Shown here: positions 9,334-18,287 of the stretch, piece after piece
Numbering within the stretch: the stretch's first letter is position 1
How the letters are laid out: each line of letters opens with the position of its first letter
Source: DATFVJ01 sp963851085
GTDB lineage: Bacteria > Actinomycetota > Actinomycetes > Streptosporangiales > Streptosporangiaceae
NCBI GenBank assembly: GCA_963851085.1
Contig: CAWKNX010000005.1
Location: 248,001-312,000, forward strand
Direction: 5' to 3'
Length of the DNA stretch: 64,000 nt
Made by a program: the position numbers and the translations under genes
Notes under the pieces: generated by a model
Databases searched by the model: none
Told to the model about the DNA's origin: nothing
Seen by the model: the letters and a program-made list of their open reading frames with translations, nothing else

Positions 9334-10170
9334 ATGACGGTGCTGTTCGACCCGTCCACGACCGCCCCATTTACCTGGGACGGTCACATTCTGCTGATCC
9401 ACGAGTCGGAGTCAGAGCGGCAGTCCCGTTTCGTCACCTGGGTTCGCCGTGGGCTCGAGAACGACGAGAAGGTGGTCTGTACCGAGGCCGATGGTAAGCC
9501 GCCCGAACGTTCGGTCCCGCGGATTCTGCAGCGCCACGGTATCGACGTGTCGGCGGCGACGGCCGAGGGGCGCCTTGCCCTGCTTCCGCTGCCGGAGTTA
9601 TACCCGCCAGAGGGACACGCCGGGATGATCGAGCGTGCGCTGGCGGAGGGCCATCGCGCCCTGCGGATATCCGTCGAGGCCAACGCCGCGCGAACGATCA
9701 TGTCCGAGCATGTCTACTCCGGGGTCGAGCGGGCCATCGACCAGTTGTGCCTTACGCGCCGGTTCTCGGCGATGTGCCAGTACGAAGAGGCGGGCACAGT
9801 GGGCGACCGGCTGCAGGATGTCGCCTACTCGCACGCCGGTGGCGGCATCCGGCAGCATGACCTGAGCACCGGGCGCTATGACGGGCGCGTCGTTCTCGCA
9901 GGCGAGATCGACATGTCCAACGACGTGATGCTGACGTGTGCCCTGCGTGCCGCGGCGGACCGGACGTCAGGAACCCTGCGGCTGGACCTGAGCCTGGTCG
10001 AATTCCTCGGGGCGGCCGGCTGCCGTGCGCTGGATGAAGGCACCAGCCAGTTCCGAAGTCAAGGTGGCCGCGTGCTCCTGCTCGGGCCGGAGCCGCTTGT
10101 CGAGCACATTCTGCGGCTCGCCGGGGTCGATCGGCTTGAGCGCGTCGGGCTGACCGGAAACCCGCGATGA
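9334..10170 (+). CDS. MEDS domain - STAS domain protein (anti-sigma antagonist-like)
   Basis: 278 residues from the ATG at 9334, chosen because GTGGAGGC lies 4-11 bases upstream; an in-frame start further up has no such site. Residues about 15-165 form a MEDS (DcmR-type sensory) domain: HILLIHESESERQ, then RALRISVEANAARTI and an aromatic-rich end. Residues about 180-270 are a STAS domain with VVLAGEIDMSND and LRLDLSLVEFLGAAGCRALD. In canonical antagonists the phospho-acceptor is in a D-S-[ST]-G context; here it reads GAAG, so switching by phosphorylation is doubtful. The next gene starts within its stop codon (ATGA), giving a sensor/antagonist plus kinase-like pair in one operon. Confidence 0.85.
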   Translation: MTVLFDPSTTAPFTWDGHILLIHESESERQSRFVTWVRRGLENDEKVVCTEADGKPPERSVPRILQRHGIDVSAATAEGRLALLPLPELYPPEGHAGMIERALAEGHRALRISVEANAARTIMSEHVYSGVERAIDQLCLTRRFSAMCQYEEAGTVGDRLQDVAYSHAGGGIRQHDLSTGRYDGRVVLAGEIDMSNDVMLTCALRAAADRTSGTLRLDLSLVEFLGAAGCRALDEGTSQFRSQGGRVLLLGPEPLVEHILRLAGVDRLERVGLTGNPR

Positions 10171-11111
10171 CGACGGCAGCCTATGGTTACAGGCACGACG
10201 TACTGCTTTACGAGTCCGACGACGAGCTCGTCGCGTCCGCCGTGCCGTTTCTGCGCGATGCTCTGAACGCGGGCGAGCCGGCGGTGCTCGTCTGCACCGA
10301 CCGCAACGCCGGGCTGCTGGCGGCGGCGCTTGACGGCGACTCGCGGCTTAGCGTCCTCGACCAGTCCGCGGCCCACCGGCGCGTTCCTGCGGCGATCACG
10401 ACGTACCGGCAGATAGTGGAGCGCAAGCTCGCTGCGGGTGCGTTCCGGGTACGGCTGGTCGGCGAGGCCGGCGCGGGCTTCGCCCAGGCGGACTGGATCG
10501 AATGGGCCCGTTTCGAGGCCGTCGTCAATGCGGCGCTAGAGCAGTATCCGCTGTGGCAGCTATGCATATACGACAGGCGGCGGCTGCCGCCCGAGGTGCT
10601 TGCGGTCGGCGAACTTACCCACCCGTACCTGGTGATGGGTACCTCCAGGATCCCGAACCCCCGGTACGTCGACCCGTCGCAGTTCCTTCGCACGCTGCCG
10701 CGAAGTCAACCGGACCCGCTCGAGAGGACGGAGCCAGCGATCGACGTGTCCAATCCTCCGGACCTGCGACAGCTGCGGCAGGAGGTCAAGGCCGTACTCG
10801 CGAAATCTGCCGTGCCACCCGATACCGTGTCGGGTCTGGTATTCGCGGTCAGTGAGGCGGTCACCAATGCGTTCACGCACGGCCAGCCCCCCGTCCGGGT
10901 ACGGCTGTGGACCAGCCCGGTCAGGTCGGTGTGCACGGTCACAGACCAGGGCAGTGGCTTCGAGGACCCAATGACCGGCTACCTGGCGGCACGGCGCGAC
11001 GAGCCGGGCAGGGAAGGCCTGGGGCTGTGGCTCACGCGTCAGGTCTGCGATCACGTCACCGCCTACCGGACGCCGGACGGTTTCACTCTCCGCATCGCCA
11101 CCCGGCATTGA
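10167..11111 (+). CDS. MEDS domain - RsbW-like HATPase (anti-sigma kinase-type) protein
   Basis: 314 residues, ATG overlapping the preceding stop. Residues about 1-165 are a MEDS domain (YRHDVLLYESDDELV; LCIYDRRRLPPEVL). Residues about 190-310 are an ATPase of the HATPase_c_2 / anti-sigma regulatory type: N-box EAVTNAFTHG, G1 box VTDQGSGF and G2 box GLGLWLTRQVCDH. Such proteins bind sigma factors or STAS partners and may phosphorylate the latter. Paired with the MEDS-STAS protein it likely forms a signal-controlled partner switch; the sigma factor it serves is not visible nearby. A strong hairpin follows 50 bases downstream. Confidence 0.88.
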   Translation: MTTAAYGYRHDVLLYESDDELVASAVPFLRDALNAGEPAVLVCTDRNAGLLAAALDGDSRLSVLDQSAAHRRVPAAITTYRQIVERKLAAGAFRVRLVGEAGAGFAQADWIEWARFEAVVNAALEQYPLWQLCIYDRRRLPPEVLAVGELTHPYLVMGTSRIPNPRYVDPSQFLRTLPRSQPDPLERTEPAIDVSNPPDLRQLRQEVKAVLAKSAVPPDTVSGLVFAVSEAVTNAFTHGQPPVRVRLWTSPVRSVCTVTDQGSGFEDPMTGYLAARRDEPGREGLGLWLTRQVCDHVTAYRTPDGFTLRIATRH

Positions 11112-11162
11112 GTCACGCGGAAGAGAACTGAGCAGCCATCTGCCGTCCGCGCGTCCACAAGG

Positions 11163-11193
11163 CGACACGCCGCGCCGGAGGCGCGGCGTGTCG
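11163..11193 (+). terminator. intrinsic-type terminator hairpin
   Basis: A perfect 14-base stem (11163-11176 with 11180-11193) closes on a 3-base loop, 51 bases after the MEDS-ATPase stop. There is no T tract, as is common in actinobacteria. It can serve the + strand operon and, on the other strand, lies just after the DksA-like gene. Confidence 0.85.
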
Positions 11194-11255
11194 TCACCGC
11201 CGGGCCGCACCGGGCGTGAGGCTCGGGCGGGTGCCCATAGGCCGGGGTCAGGCGG

Positions 11256-11645
11256 TCATCGCGGCTGCCCGGTCGCGCATGCGATGCACGATGTGGCGGC
11301 CGGGCGCGCCGCTAGCCGGTCGGCGCCGATCGGGCGCCCACAGCGCTCGCAGGTGCCGTAGCTTCCGTCACGAAGCCGCTCAAGCGCCTGGTCCAGGTCG
11401 GCGAGGCGCTCTCGCACCTGGCTGATCAGCGCCATGACCTGAGCCCGCTCGAACGCGATCGTGGCACCCTCCGGGTCGTGCTCGTCGTCGGTGCCGGCCG
11501 ACGCCGACGACTCGACGATGCCGTCGAAGTCCCGCGTCAGCGACGCGAGCCGGGCCATGCTGTCGTCGCGTTTTGCGAGCAGCAGGTCGCGAGCCGTCGC
11601 CCGCCGCGGCGGGGTCAGGGCATCAGAAGGTGGCTCGTCATCCAC
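11256..11645 (-). CDS. DksA/TraR-family zinc-finger protein
   Basis: 129 residues from the GTG at 11645; a TTG four codons further up (11657) is an alternative, and neither has a strong ribosome site. The N-terminal part is a charged helical region; then LRDGSYGTCERCGRPIGADR near residue 98 and SCIACA near the end supply the C4 zinc site (CxxC...CxxC) of the DksA/TraR family. The acidic tip residues that define true DksA are not evident, so this is one of the short actinobacterial relatives (RbpA- or TraR-like regulators of RNA polymerase). It is transcribed alone, leftward. Confidence 0.85.
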   Translation of the reverse strand: MDDEPPSDALTPPRRATARDLLLAKRDDSMARLASLTRDFDGIVESSASAGTDDEHDPEGATIAFERAQVMALISQVRERLADLDQALERLRDGSYGTCERCGRPIGADRLAARPAATSCIACATGQPR

Positions 11646-11786
11646 GGGTAGCCGCAACGCCCGCCCACGTCGTGCGCATTCCCGTTCGCCCGGCGTCGGG
11701 TAACAGAGTGCTGCCGCAGGGTAGTCGGGACAGTATCAATGGCAACTAACTGGACAACACGGTGCGATGTGGGTAAGAGTCCATCG

Positions 11787-13304
11787 ATGAACGAGATGTC
11801 GAGGATCCAATGCAGGGATCTCGCCGCCAAGGTTTTGCCGGCCGACGAGGCTGCCGCGCTGATCCCGGCGGGCTCGACGATCGGCATCAGCGGATTCACC
11901 GGGGCGGGCCACCCGAAGGCGGTGCCTGGCGAATTGGCGCGGCGTATCGGCGAGGCGAACGCACGTGGTGGCCGGTTGCGCGTGAGCATCTGGACCGGCG
12001 CCTCGACCGCACCCGACCTGGACGGGGTGCTCGCGGCGGCCGACGGAATCGATCTGCTCATGCCGTACCAGGCCGACCCGGTGACCCGGGCCAAGATCAA
12101 TAGCGGCCGTATGCACTACCTCGACGTGCACCTGTCGCACGTCGCCCAGATGGTGCGGGAAGGATTCTTCGGGCACCTCGATATGGCGCTCGTCGAGGTC
12201 GCGGGGATCACCGCGGACGGCGAACTGATTCCCTCCTCGTCGGTCGGCAACAACAAGACGTGGCTCGACCTGGCCGACCGGGTGATCCTCGAGGTGAACT
12301 CCTGGCAGCCGATCGAAATGGAGGGCATGCACGACATCTACTACGGCATCGGCCTGCCGCCGGACAGGAAGCCGATCCCGATCAGCCAGCCGGCGGACCG
12401 GATCGGTGTGCCCTACCTGCGCTGTGCACCGGAGAAGATCGTCGCCGTTGTGCCGACGCACGCCCCGGATCACAACCCGCCGTTCAAGCCGGCCGACGAC
12501 ACCTCCGAGGGGATCGCGGGTCATGTGCTGGAGTTCCTGAGCCACGAGGTGCGCCACGAACGGCTGCCCCGCACCCTGCTGCCGCTGCAATCCGGGGTGG
12601 GCAATATCGCCAACGCGGTCCTCGCCGGCCTGGACGGGGGGCCCTTCCAGTCCTTGACCGCCTTTACGGAGGTGATCCAGGACGGCATGCTGCAGATGCT
12701 GCGCTCGGGCACGCTGGCGACCGCGTCGGCGACGGCGTTCTGCCTCAGCGAGAGCGGCATGGCCGAGCTGCGCGCCAACATCGCGGATTACCACGATCGC
12801 ATCGTTCTCCGCCCGCAGGAGATCACCAATCATCCGGAGATCGTCCGGCGGCTCGGCTGCCTGGCGATGAACGGGATGATCGAGGCCGACATCTTCGGCA
12901 ACGTCAACTCCACGCACGTGATGGGATCGAGCATCCAGAACGGGATCGGCGGCTCGGGCGACTTCGCCCGCAACGCGTACATCTCGATGTTCCTTACGCC
13001 GTCCATCGCGAAGGACGGCGCGATCTCCTGCATCGTGCCCATGGTCAGCCACGTCGATCACACCGAGCACGACGTGCACGTCATCGTCACCGAACAGGGC
13101 CTGGCGGACCTGCGCGGCTTGTCACCGCGGCGCCGGGCCCAGCAGATCATCGACCGCTGCGCCCATCCCTCCTACCGCGGCGCGCTGCAGGACTATTTCG
13201 ACCGGGCGCAGGCCGGTGCGCCAGGCAGGCACACGCCCCACCTGCTCGGCGAGTCGCTGTCCTGGCACACGCGCTACCTCCTGAGCAAGACCATGCAACC
13301 CTGA
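11787..13304 (+). CDS. acetyl-CoA hydrolase / succinyl-CoA:acetate CoA-transferase family
   Basis: 505 residues from the ATG at 11787, the same length as characterised AarC-type transferases; an ATG at 11739 would add 16 residues with no homology. Key motifs: the N-terminal ISGFTGAGHPKAVP, the LQSGVGNIANAVL segment that binds CoA, and FTEVIQDGML, which carries the catalytic glutamate that forms the glutamyl-CoA intermediate; NGIGGSGDFARNAY is a further signature. The enzyme moves CoA between succinyl-CoA and acetate, letting acetate enter the TCA cycle without ATP. With the acetate permease at 15.2 kb it may use acetate formed from acetone of the propane pathway (inference). Confidence 0.9.
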   Translation: MNEMSRIQCRDLAAKVLPADEAAALIPAGSTIGISGFTGAGHPKAVPGELARRIGEANARGGRLRVSIWTGASTAPDLDGVLAAADGIDLLMPYQADPVTRAKINSGRMHYLDVHLSHVAQMVREGFFGHLDMALVEVAGITADGELIPSSSVGNNKTWLDLADRVILEVNSWQPIEMEGMHDIYYGIGLPPDRKPIPISQPADRIGVPYLRCAPEKIVAVVPTHAPDHNPPFKPADDTSEGIAGHVLEFLSHEVRHERLPRTLLPLQSGVGNIANAVLAGLDGGPFQSLTAFTEVIQDGMLQMLRSGTLATASATAFCLSESGMAELRANIADYHDRIVLRPQEITNHPEIVRRLGCLAMNGMIEADIFGNVNSTHVMGSSIQNGIGGSGDFARNAYISMFLTPSIAKDGAISCIVPMVSHVDHTEHDVHVIVTEQGLADLRGLSPRRRAQQIIDRCAHPSYRGALQDYFDRAQAGAPGRHTPHLLGESLSWHTRYLLSKTMQP

Positions 13305-13305
13305 C

Positions 13306-13359
13306 CATGATCGCGGTAACTTTTCTGCGGTATGCGCGGAAAAGTTACCGCGATCATGG
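13306..13359. repeat. long perfect inverted repeat (palindromic element 1)
   Basis: Bases 13306-13326 are the exact reverse complement of 13339-13359 (21 bases each) around a 12-base loop. It starts just after the CoA-transferase stop (13304) and could end its transcript. The outer arm CATGATCGCGGT is shared with the second element at 13499. Confidence 0.95.
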
Positions 13360-13498
13360 AACGGAGGTCTTGGGTGGCCCCGGGCCTTGCCGCGGGAGCC
13401 GCGGCGGCCGGGCATCTGGTCACACTAGGCACGCCAGGCACACCAGCCGCGCATCGGTGCCTGCTCGCGACGTGCTGGTGCCGCTCGTTTGGGCGGAC

Positions 13499-13561
13499 CA
13501 TGATCGCGGTGGAACCCCAGGCGGCGTATTTGAATCCGCCCAAGAATCCACCGCGATCATG
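13499..13561. repeat. inverted repeat (palindromic element 2) sharing arms with element 1
   Basis: The arm CATGATCGCGGTGGA (13499-13513) pairs perfectly with 13547-13561; inside, a second short pairing of GGCGG with CCGCC tightens an imperfect hairpin. The outermost 12 bases are identical to those of element 1, while the inner parts differ, so the two look like members of one dispersed palindrome family. The rest of the 13.3-13.9 kb gap shows no gene. Confidence 0.9.
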
Positions 13562-13935
13562 AAACCTCGCGCGCCCGGCCGACCCCGGCGGGTGAGCGGC
13601 CCCGGTGGACGGGGCCTGAGCGAACGCGCGCAGCGAAAAATTGTTGGCGCCACCCGCTGCCCGGACTCACACCCATGTGCCAGCGGCTTGCGCGCCGAGC
13701 ACGCGGCCGACCGCGCAGGTCCTGCGAGCGTGCGGCAGACAGCGGGCACTCGCGTTCGCCACGCCTATGTGCGGCCATGTACCGGGCGGCGTGGCGCCGG
13801 ACCGGGCCGCCTCTGACGGCGGCGTGGCCGTCACCGGAAGCGGGACGTTCGCTTCGGCGGAGGGGAGTGGGATGCGCGGCGGTAAAATGACGTGCGGGCT
13901 GCCCGCCCGCCCCCACGGGGCCTCAGCGTGGGCGC

Positions 13936-15131
13936 ATGCGGGACAGCGACTTGGTCGCGGCGATCGTCGCTGGCAACCCGGAAGGGCTGGCGGCGGCATA
14001 CGACCGCTACGCCGCGGCCTGAATCTGCGGCACGAACTCGACAGCGCCGACCTCGCGGACGCACTCGGCGTTCCCCGCAACCACGCGCATGCCCTGGCAT
14101 CACGCGCCCGCGGCCAGTTCGAGATCTCACTCGGCGCGCTGCTCGTCGCCCGCTCGGGAAGGGCGACCTGTCCCGACCTCGACGACCTGCTCGCCGGCTG
14201 GGACGGCCGGCTGACCGTGCTGCTGCGCAAGCGCCTGAACAGGCACATCGAGCATTGTGACGGCTGCGGCGAGCGCAAGCGGCGCGAACTGCGCCCGGCG
14301 ATGCTGCTCGGCCTGCTGCCCGTGGTGGCGCTGCCAAACAGCCTCAGGCATCAGGTGCTCGGGCTCGTCGCGGATGACACTCCACGTGGCGCCGCCTACC
14401 GGGCCCACGTGACGCGGCGCAGCGAGCCGTTCGGGCCCAATGGCTTTCCCGTCCCGATCGACCCACCGGCGCCTCCGCGGGTGCCCCGCCGTTACGGCCT
14501 GCTCGCCGGGGCCGCTGCCGCTGCGGCGTTCGCCGTGCTGGGCGGGATCGTGGTCGCGATGGCGCAGCTGCACGGCGGCGGGCCGCGGCACGCGGCGGAC
14601 CGCGCGCACACGGCCCTGCCGACCCCGCTGCCCCAGGCGCAAGCGGCGTCGCCGGTAAGCCCCGGCCCTGCGACGCACAGCCCGGACCCGGCGGCCGTGA
14701 CCACCGTTCCCGCGCCGCCGGCGCCGCCCCCGCCCGTGGCCACCGCGCGGCCGACCCCGGCGCCACGGCGGACCCCGGGCGCGCGGCCGACCCCGACCCC
14801 GCGGCCGAGCCCGAGTTCGTCAGGCACGCCCACACCCGCGCAAGGCACGCTGACGGTTTCCACCACGGCCGTGACGCTGGCACCGGTGGGTGAAGGATTC
14901 CCGACCGGGTCGTTCACGCTGACCGCCAGCGGCGGCCCGGTGACCTACACCATCGCGGTCCCGGCGACCGTGTCCGGACTGGTTGTCATGCCGTCCTCGG
15001 GCACACTCGCGGCGGGCGCGAGCATCCCGATCATGGTGACGTGGAATTCGGGGCTGACGCTGAATACGCAGCTCACCGTGGCTCCCGGCGGGCTGGTCGT
15101 CGCCGTGTCTTACCGGTCGCCGCTCACCTGA
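13936..15131 (+). pseudogene. ECF sigma factor with membrane anchor and external domain, internal deletion
   Basis: Paralogue of the intact gene at 16487-18010. The ATG at 13936 opens MRDSDLVAAIVAGNPEGLAA, matching the intact N terminus, but after 28 codons it meets TGA (14020). One base off, the reading resumes at LNLRHELDSADLADALG, which corresponds to about residue 138 of the intact protein. About 108 codons, covering most of sigma region 2 and the linker, are gone and the frame is shifted. The remainder (region 4-like helix, zinc-finger-like HIEHCDGCGERK, one membrane helix, Pro/Thr-rich linker, external beta domain) is complete to 15131. Without region 2 it cannot act as a sigma factor; the tail might still be made from an internal start. 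Confidence 0.88.
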
Positions 15132-15194
15132 GCGCCCGGGCCGACGCAGGCGGGTACCGGCCGGGCACTCAGTGCGAACCTGTCCCGCCAGGCG

Positions 15195-15863
15195 TCAGCC
15201 GCGCAGGATCGGGGTGCCGAGCGGGAGCGGTTTGCCGCCCGTGGCTAGCGCGGCCGCGTTGAAGAAGAGGTACACCCCGACCGCGGCGAACGCCAGGACA
15301 ACATAGCCGGCGGTCTTCAGCACGCCGGTCGAGACCTGAGCGGTGCCGATGAGCACAAGCAGCAGCGCGACGTCGATGAGCGCGAAGACCACCGTGAAGG
15401 CCAGCGGCAGCCGCAGAGTGGCCAGGGTGAGCATCACGATGACGATCAGCCAGGCGGTCAGAAACAGCTCCTGGGTGGATTTCACCGCGCCCAGGGTAAT
15501 GCCGAACCAGCCGTGGACGAGGCCGAGCACGAGCGTGGCGTAGCTCAGCCAGAAGCCGGCGAAGATGCCGAAGACGGCCGCGACCGCCGACTGGCCGACG
15601 GCCGCGCTCCACATCGTCGCGACGAACAGCCCCGCGGACGTGGCGGCCAGGATGATCGGCAGCGACGCGCCGACCGCGGTGGCCGGAACCATGCCGGCCA
15701 GCACCAGGCCGAGGGCCACCGAGCCGACGATGAAGCTTGGCAGCCCAAGCATGGCCGGGTCACCGAGCAGGGGTCCGGCGACGGCCGCTGGGGCCGCCGC
15801 TGCTTCGTCGATGGGGGCGATGGACTGGGCAGGGTCACCACCGGTTGCGTTGAGCGCGGTCAT
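15195..15863 (-). CDS. GPR1/FUN34/YaaH (SatP) family acetate/succinate permease
   Basis: 222 residues with an AAGGGAG ribosome site before the ATG. About six hydrophobic helices start after residue 37. The entry motif GDPAMLGLPSFIVGS matches the family signature (NPAPLGL-type), and WLSYATLVLGL and the closing FFNAAALATGGKPLPLG segment are also typical. These hexameric channels carry acetate or succinate across the inner membrane. Proximity to the CoA-transferase 2 kb away, although on the other strand, suggests shared acetate use. Confidence 0.88.
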   Translation of the reverse strand: MTALNATGGDPAQSIAPIDEAAAAPAAVAGPLLGDPAMLGLPSFIVGSVALGLVLAGMVPATAVGASLPIILAATSAGLFVATMWSAAVGQSAVAAVFGIFAGFWLSYATLVLGLVHGWFGITLGAVKSTQELFLTAWLIVIVMLTLATLRLPLAFTVVFALIDVALLLVLIGTAQVSTGVLKTAGYVVLAFAAVGVYLFFNAAALATGGKPLPLGTPILRG

Positions 15864-16064
15864 TGGCTGCTCCCTTCTCAGGGCACTGAAGGAGCCTCAC
15901 GCCGACGTGGGCCATGACCACATCTGTACAGGTCCGGCGGGACGCCGCTGATCTCACTTTGAGTCAGCCGGGCGGCTGGCCAGCGCCTTTGCCCGCGGCC
16001 AGGACCGCGCGCCGGTCCCCGCCCCGCCCCCACCGCGGCCATCAAGCAAGATCCTTAACGGCCG

Positions 16065-16410
16065 CCCTCGACTACACCGACGTCGATCTGGCCCATCTGG
16101 TCCGGCTCGTGGCCGCACATTTCGAGACGGCCCTGGTCGACCGGGGGATCACCTTCACGGTGCGAGCTGACGAGCGTGGGCCGGCGAGCTTGATCCCGGC
16201 CGCGTGCAACAGGTCCTGCTCGTGACCGTGGCCGCCGGCCAGGAGCTGATCCTCACCGTGGCCGACGACGGCGTTGGACCACCAGCGGGCACCGGGCCCG
16301 GCTGCGCAACATGGCCATCCGAGCCGAGGCCCTGGGTGGTCACTGCGACGTGCGCGCCCGTGCTCCACGCGGGACGGTCGTGGAGTGGCGGGTCCCGCTG
16401 CGACAAGGCC
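16065..16410 (+). pseudogene. sensor histidine kinase remnant (ATPase domain pieces)
   Basis: Pieces of a kinase ATPase domain are visible in order but in different frames: VDLAHLVRLVAAHFET and RGITFTV (from about 16080), then DPGRVQQVLL at about 16190 in another frame, then LILTVADDGVG, and last RLRNMAIRAEALGGHCDV and TVVEWRVPL near 16300-16395 in a third frame. At least two frameshifts and a small deletion separate them, and no start or upstream sensor domain remains. It is a decayed gene. Confidence 0.75.
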
Positions 16411-16486
16411 GAACGTGATCCCGGAGACGGCAGCGGGATCCTCGGCGCCGTGGATGCGGCTGGATCGCCGGGGCCCCGGCGCCCCG

Positions 16487-18010
16487 TCAATCTGATGACG
16501 GCACCCGGTAGACGACGGTGACGGCCAGCCCGCCCGGCTGCACGCTGAGCTGGGTGTCCAGCCGCCCGCCGTAGCCCTTCCGCAGCGTCACGCTCACCTG
16601 GACGCTCTGGCCTGCCGCCAGTGAGCCGGTGAGGGGTGTGAGGGTCAGGTCGCCCGCGTGGGCGGCAGGGATCGTGATGGCGAACGCGGTCGGCCCGCCA
16701 TTCGCGGTCAGGGTGAACGGTCCGGCTGGCGGGTAGCCCTTGCCTGGCCGCACGAGTATCACCGTCGTCGGCGATGCCGTCAGCGCGCCCGGCGTGACAG
16801 GGACGGTGGGAGACGCGCTCGTGGGCGGCGCCGTGGGCGGAACCGTGGGGTCTGGCGCCGTGGTCGTGCCGACAGGGGCGGGCGCCGTGGTCGCGCCGAC
16901 CGGCACCGCCGAGGGCACCGTCGGCTCTGGTGTCGCTGGGGTGCCGCTGGCGGGAGCGGGTCTGACCTGCGGCGCGGTCGCTGGCGTGAGCGCCTGACTG
17001 CCCAGCGCCGACCCCGGGCTGCCAGGCGCGGGCCCGCCGCGCTGCGGCACGCCGATCACCGTCACGATCCCGGTGCCGAGCACGGCCAGCGCCGCGACCC
17101 CGACCACCCCCGCCAGCACCGAACGCGCCGGGGGCCGCGCGAGTCCCGGTGGGTCGATCGGCACGGGGAAGCCTGACTTGCCGAACGGTTCGGCGCGCTG
17201 CGCGATGTGCGCGCGCTTGGCGGCCCCGAGCGGTGTGGTGTCGGCGACGAGCGTGATCACCTGCCGCCACACGCTGTCCGGGAGCGCCGGTAATGGCCGC
17301 AGGCCGAGCAGCATCGCCGACTGGAGCTTGCGCTTCTTGCGTTCGCCGCACACCGGGCAGCGGCCGATGTGCCTGCCCAGGCGCCTGCGGAGCTCATCGG
17401 TCAGGGCACCGTGCCAGCCGGCCAGGAGGGTGGCCAGGTCAGGGCAGAACTCGGGGCCGGCCCTGGCGACGAGCAACGCGCTGAGCGAGGCTTCGAACTG
17501 CTTGCGGGCCCGCGTCGTGAGCGCGTGCGCCTGGTGACGTGACAGGCCAAGCGTGGCGGCGACGCCGGCGTCATCGATGTCGTGACGCAAGTTCAGTTCG
17601 ACGGCGTCGCGCTCGCCGGCATCCAGCGCCGCGATCGCGGCCGCCACGAGCTCGCGTGGCCCGGACCGCTCGTCCTCGGCGGTGGCACTGGCTGGCTCGC
17701 CCGTCAGGTCGCCCGTATCGGCCAGCGCCGGGGCTGGGCCGGCGCCTAACGCGCGGTCGCGGAGCCGGCGCAGGCACGCGTTGCGCGCGACCGCATACAG
17801 CCACGGCCGCAGGCGGTCAGGCTCCCGCAGGTGCGCCAGCCTGGCGGTGGCGGCGATAAATGTGTCCCTGACGGCGTCGGCCGCGCCCGCGGGCTCGGCG
17901 AGCAGCGAGCGGCAGTAGGCGTGCAGTCCCGCGGCGTAACGCTCGTAGGCGGCGGCGAGCCCGGCTGGATCACCGGCCACGATCGCGGCCACCATGTCCC
18001 TGTTACGCAT
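16487..18010 (-). CDS. ECF-type sigma factor fused to zinc-finger, membrane helix and external domain
   Basis: 507 residues. About 10-95 is sigma region 2 (YAAGLHAYCRSLLAE, then RPWLYAVARNACLRRLRD); about 120-190 is region 4 (LNLRHDIDDAGVAATLGLS, a helix-turn-helix). A Cys/His element HIGRCPVCGERKKRK follows near 225, like the zinc site of anti-sigma factors. One membrane helix lies near 300, then a Pro/Thr/Ala linker and a C-terminal beta-rich domain of about 95 residues placed outside the cell. The fused layout resembles ECF families with C-terminal membrane extensions (ECF52/53-like, from general knowledge). The external domain may sense a cell-envelope signal, with release of the sigma part by proteolysis or shape change (inference). 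Confidence 0.85.
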   Translation of the reverse strand: MRNRDMVAAIVAGDPAGLAAAYERYAAGLHAYCRSLLAEPAGAADAVRDTFIAATARLAHLREPDRLRPWLYAVARNACLRRLRDRALGAGPAPALADTGDLTGEPASATAEDERSGPRELVAAAIAALDAGERDAVELNLRHDIDDAGVAATLGLSRHQAHALTTRARKQFEASLSALLVARAGPEFCPDLATLLAGWHGALTDELRRRLGRHIGRCPVCGERKKRKLQSAMLLGLRPLPALPDSVWRQVITLVADTTPLGAAKRAHIAQRAEPFGKSGFPVPIDPPGLARPPARSVLAGVVGVAALAVLGTGIVTVIGVPQRGGPAPGSPGSALGSQALTPATAPQVRPAPASGTPATPEPTVPSAVPVGATTAPAPVGTTTAPDPTVPPTAPPTSASPTVPVTPGALTASPTTVILVRPGKGYPPAGPFTLTANGGPTAFAITIPAAHAGDLTLTPLTGSLAAGQSVQVSVTLRKGYGGRLDTQLSVQPGGLAVTVVYRVPSSD

Positions 18011-18287
18011 GAGAGAACGCTAGGACGCGGGCCAGGAGCCGCGGGCGGCTTCGAGGTGGACTATCCCGCTATATATTCCTTTCCCCCCAGAAGTCTGATC
18101 CGGCGCCAGGCGGGCGGCCGAAGGATTCTGGGCACCAATCCTCAGGCTGAGGGTTCCGCCGCCGTTCACCCCTGATGGGTGATGTCCGGCTGCGCCGGGA
18201 GGTCGAGAGTCGCACCGAAGGGCCGGGCAACCTCCGCCATGACCGCGCTCCGCGGCGGCCAGGACTGGCGAGTGAGACGGAGGAGCC

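Noticed and set aside
11736..13079. Long minus-strand open frame opposite the CoA-transferase
   Set aside because: It reads as Arg/His/Val/Leu-rich sequence without family motifs and mirrors the real gene's GC-rich third positions.
13641..13935. Upstream coding extension of the deleted sigma paralogue
   Set aside because: The reading before 14019 has no similarity to the intact paralogue; the true N terminus is seen in another frame from 13936.
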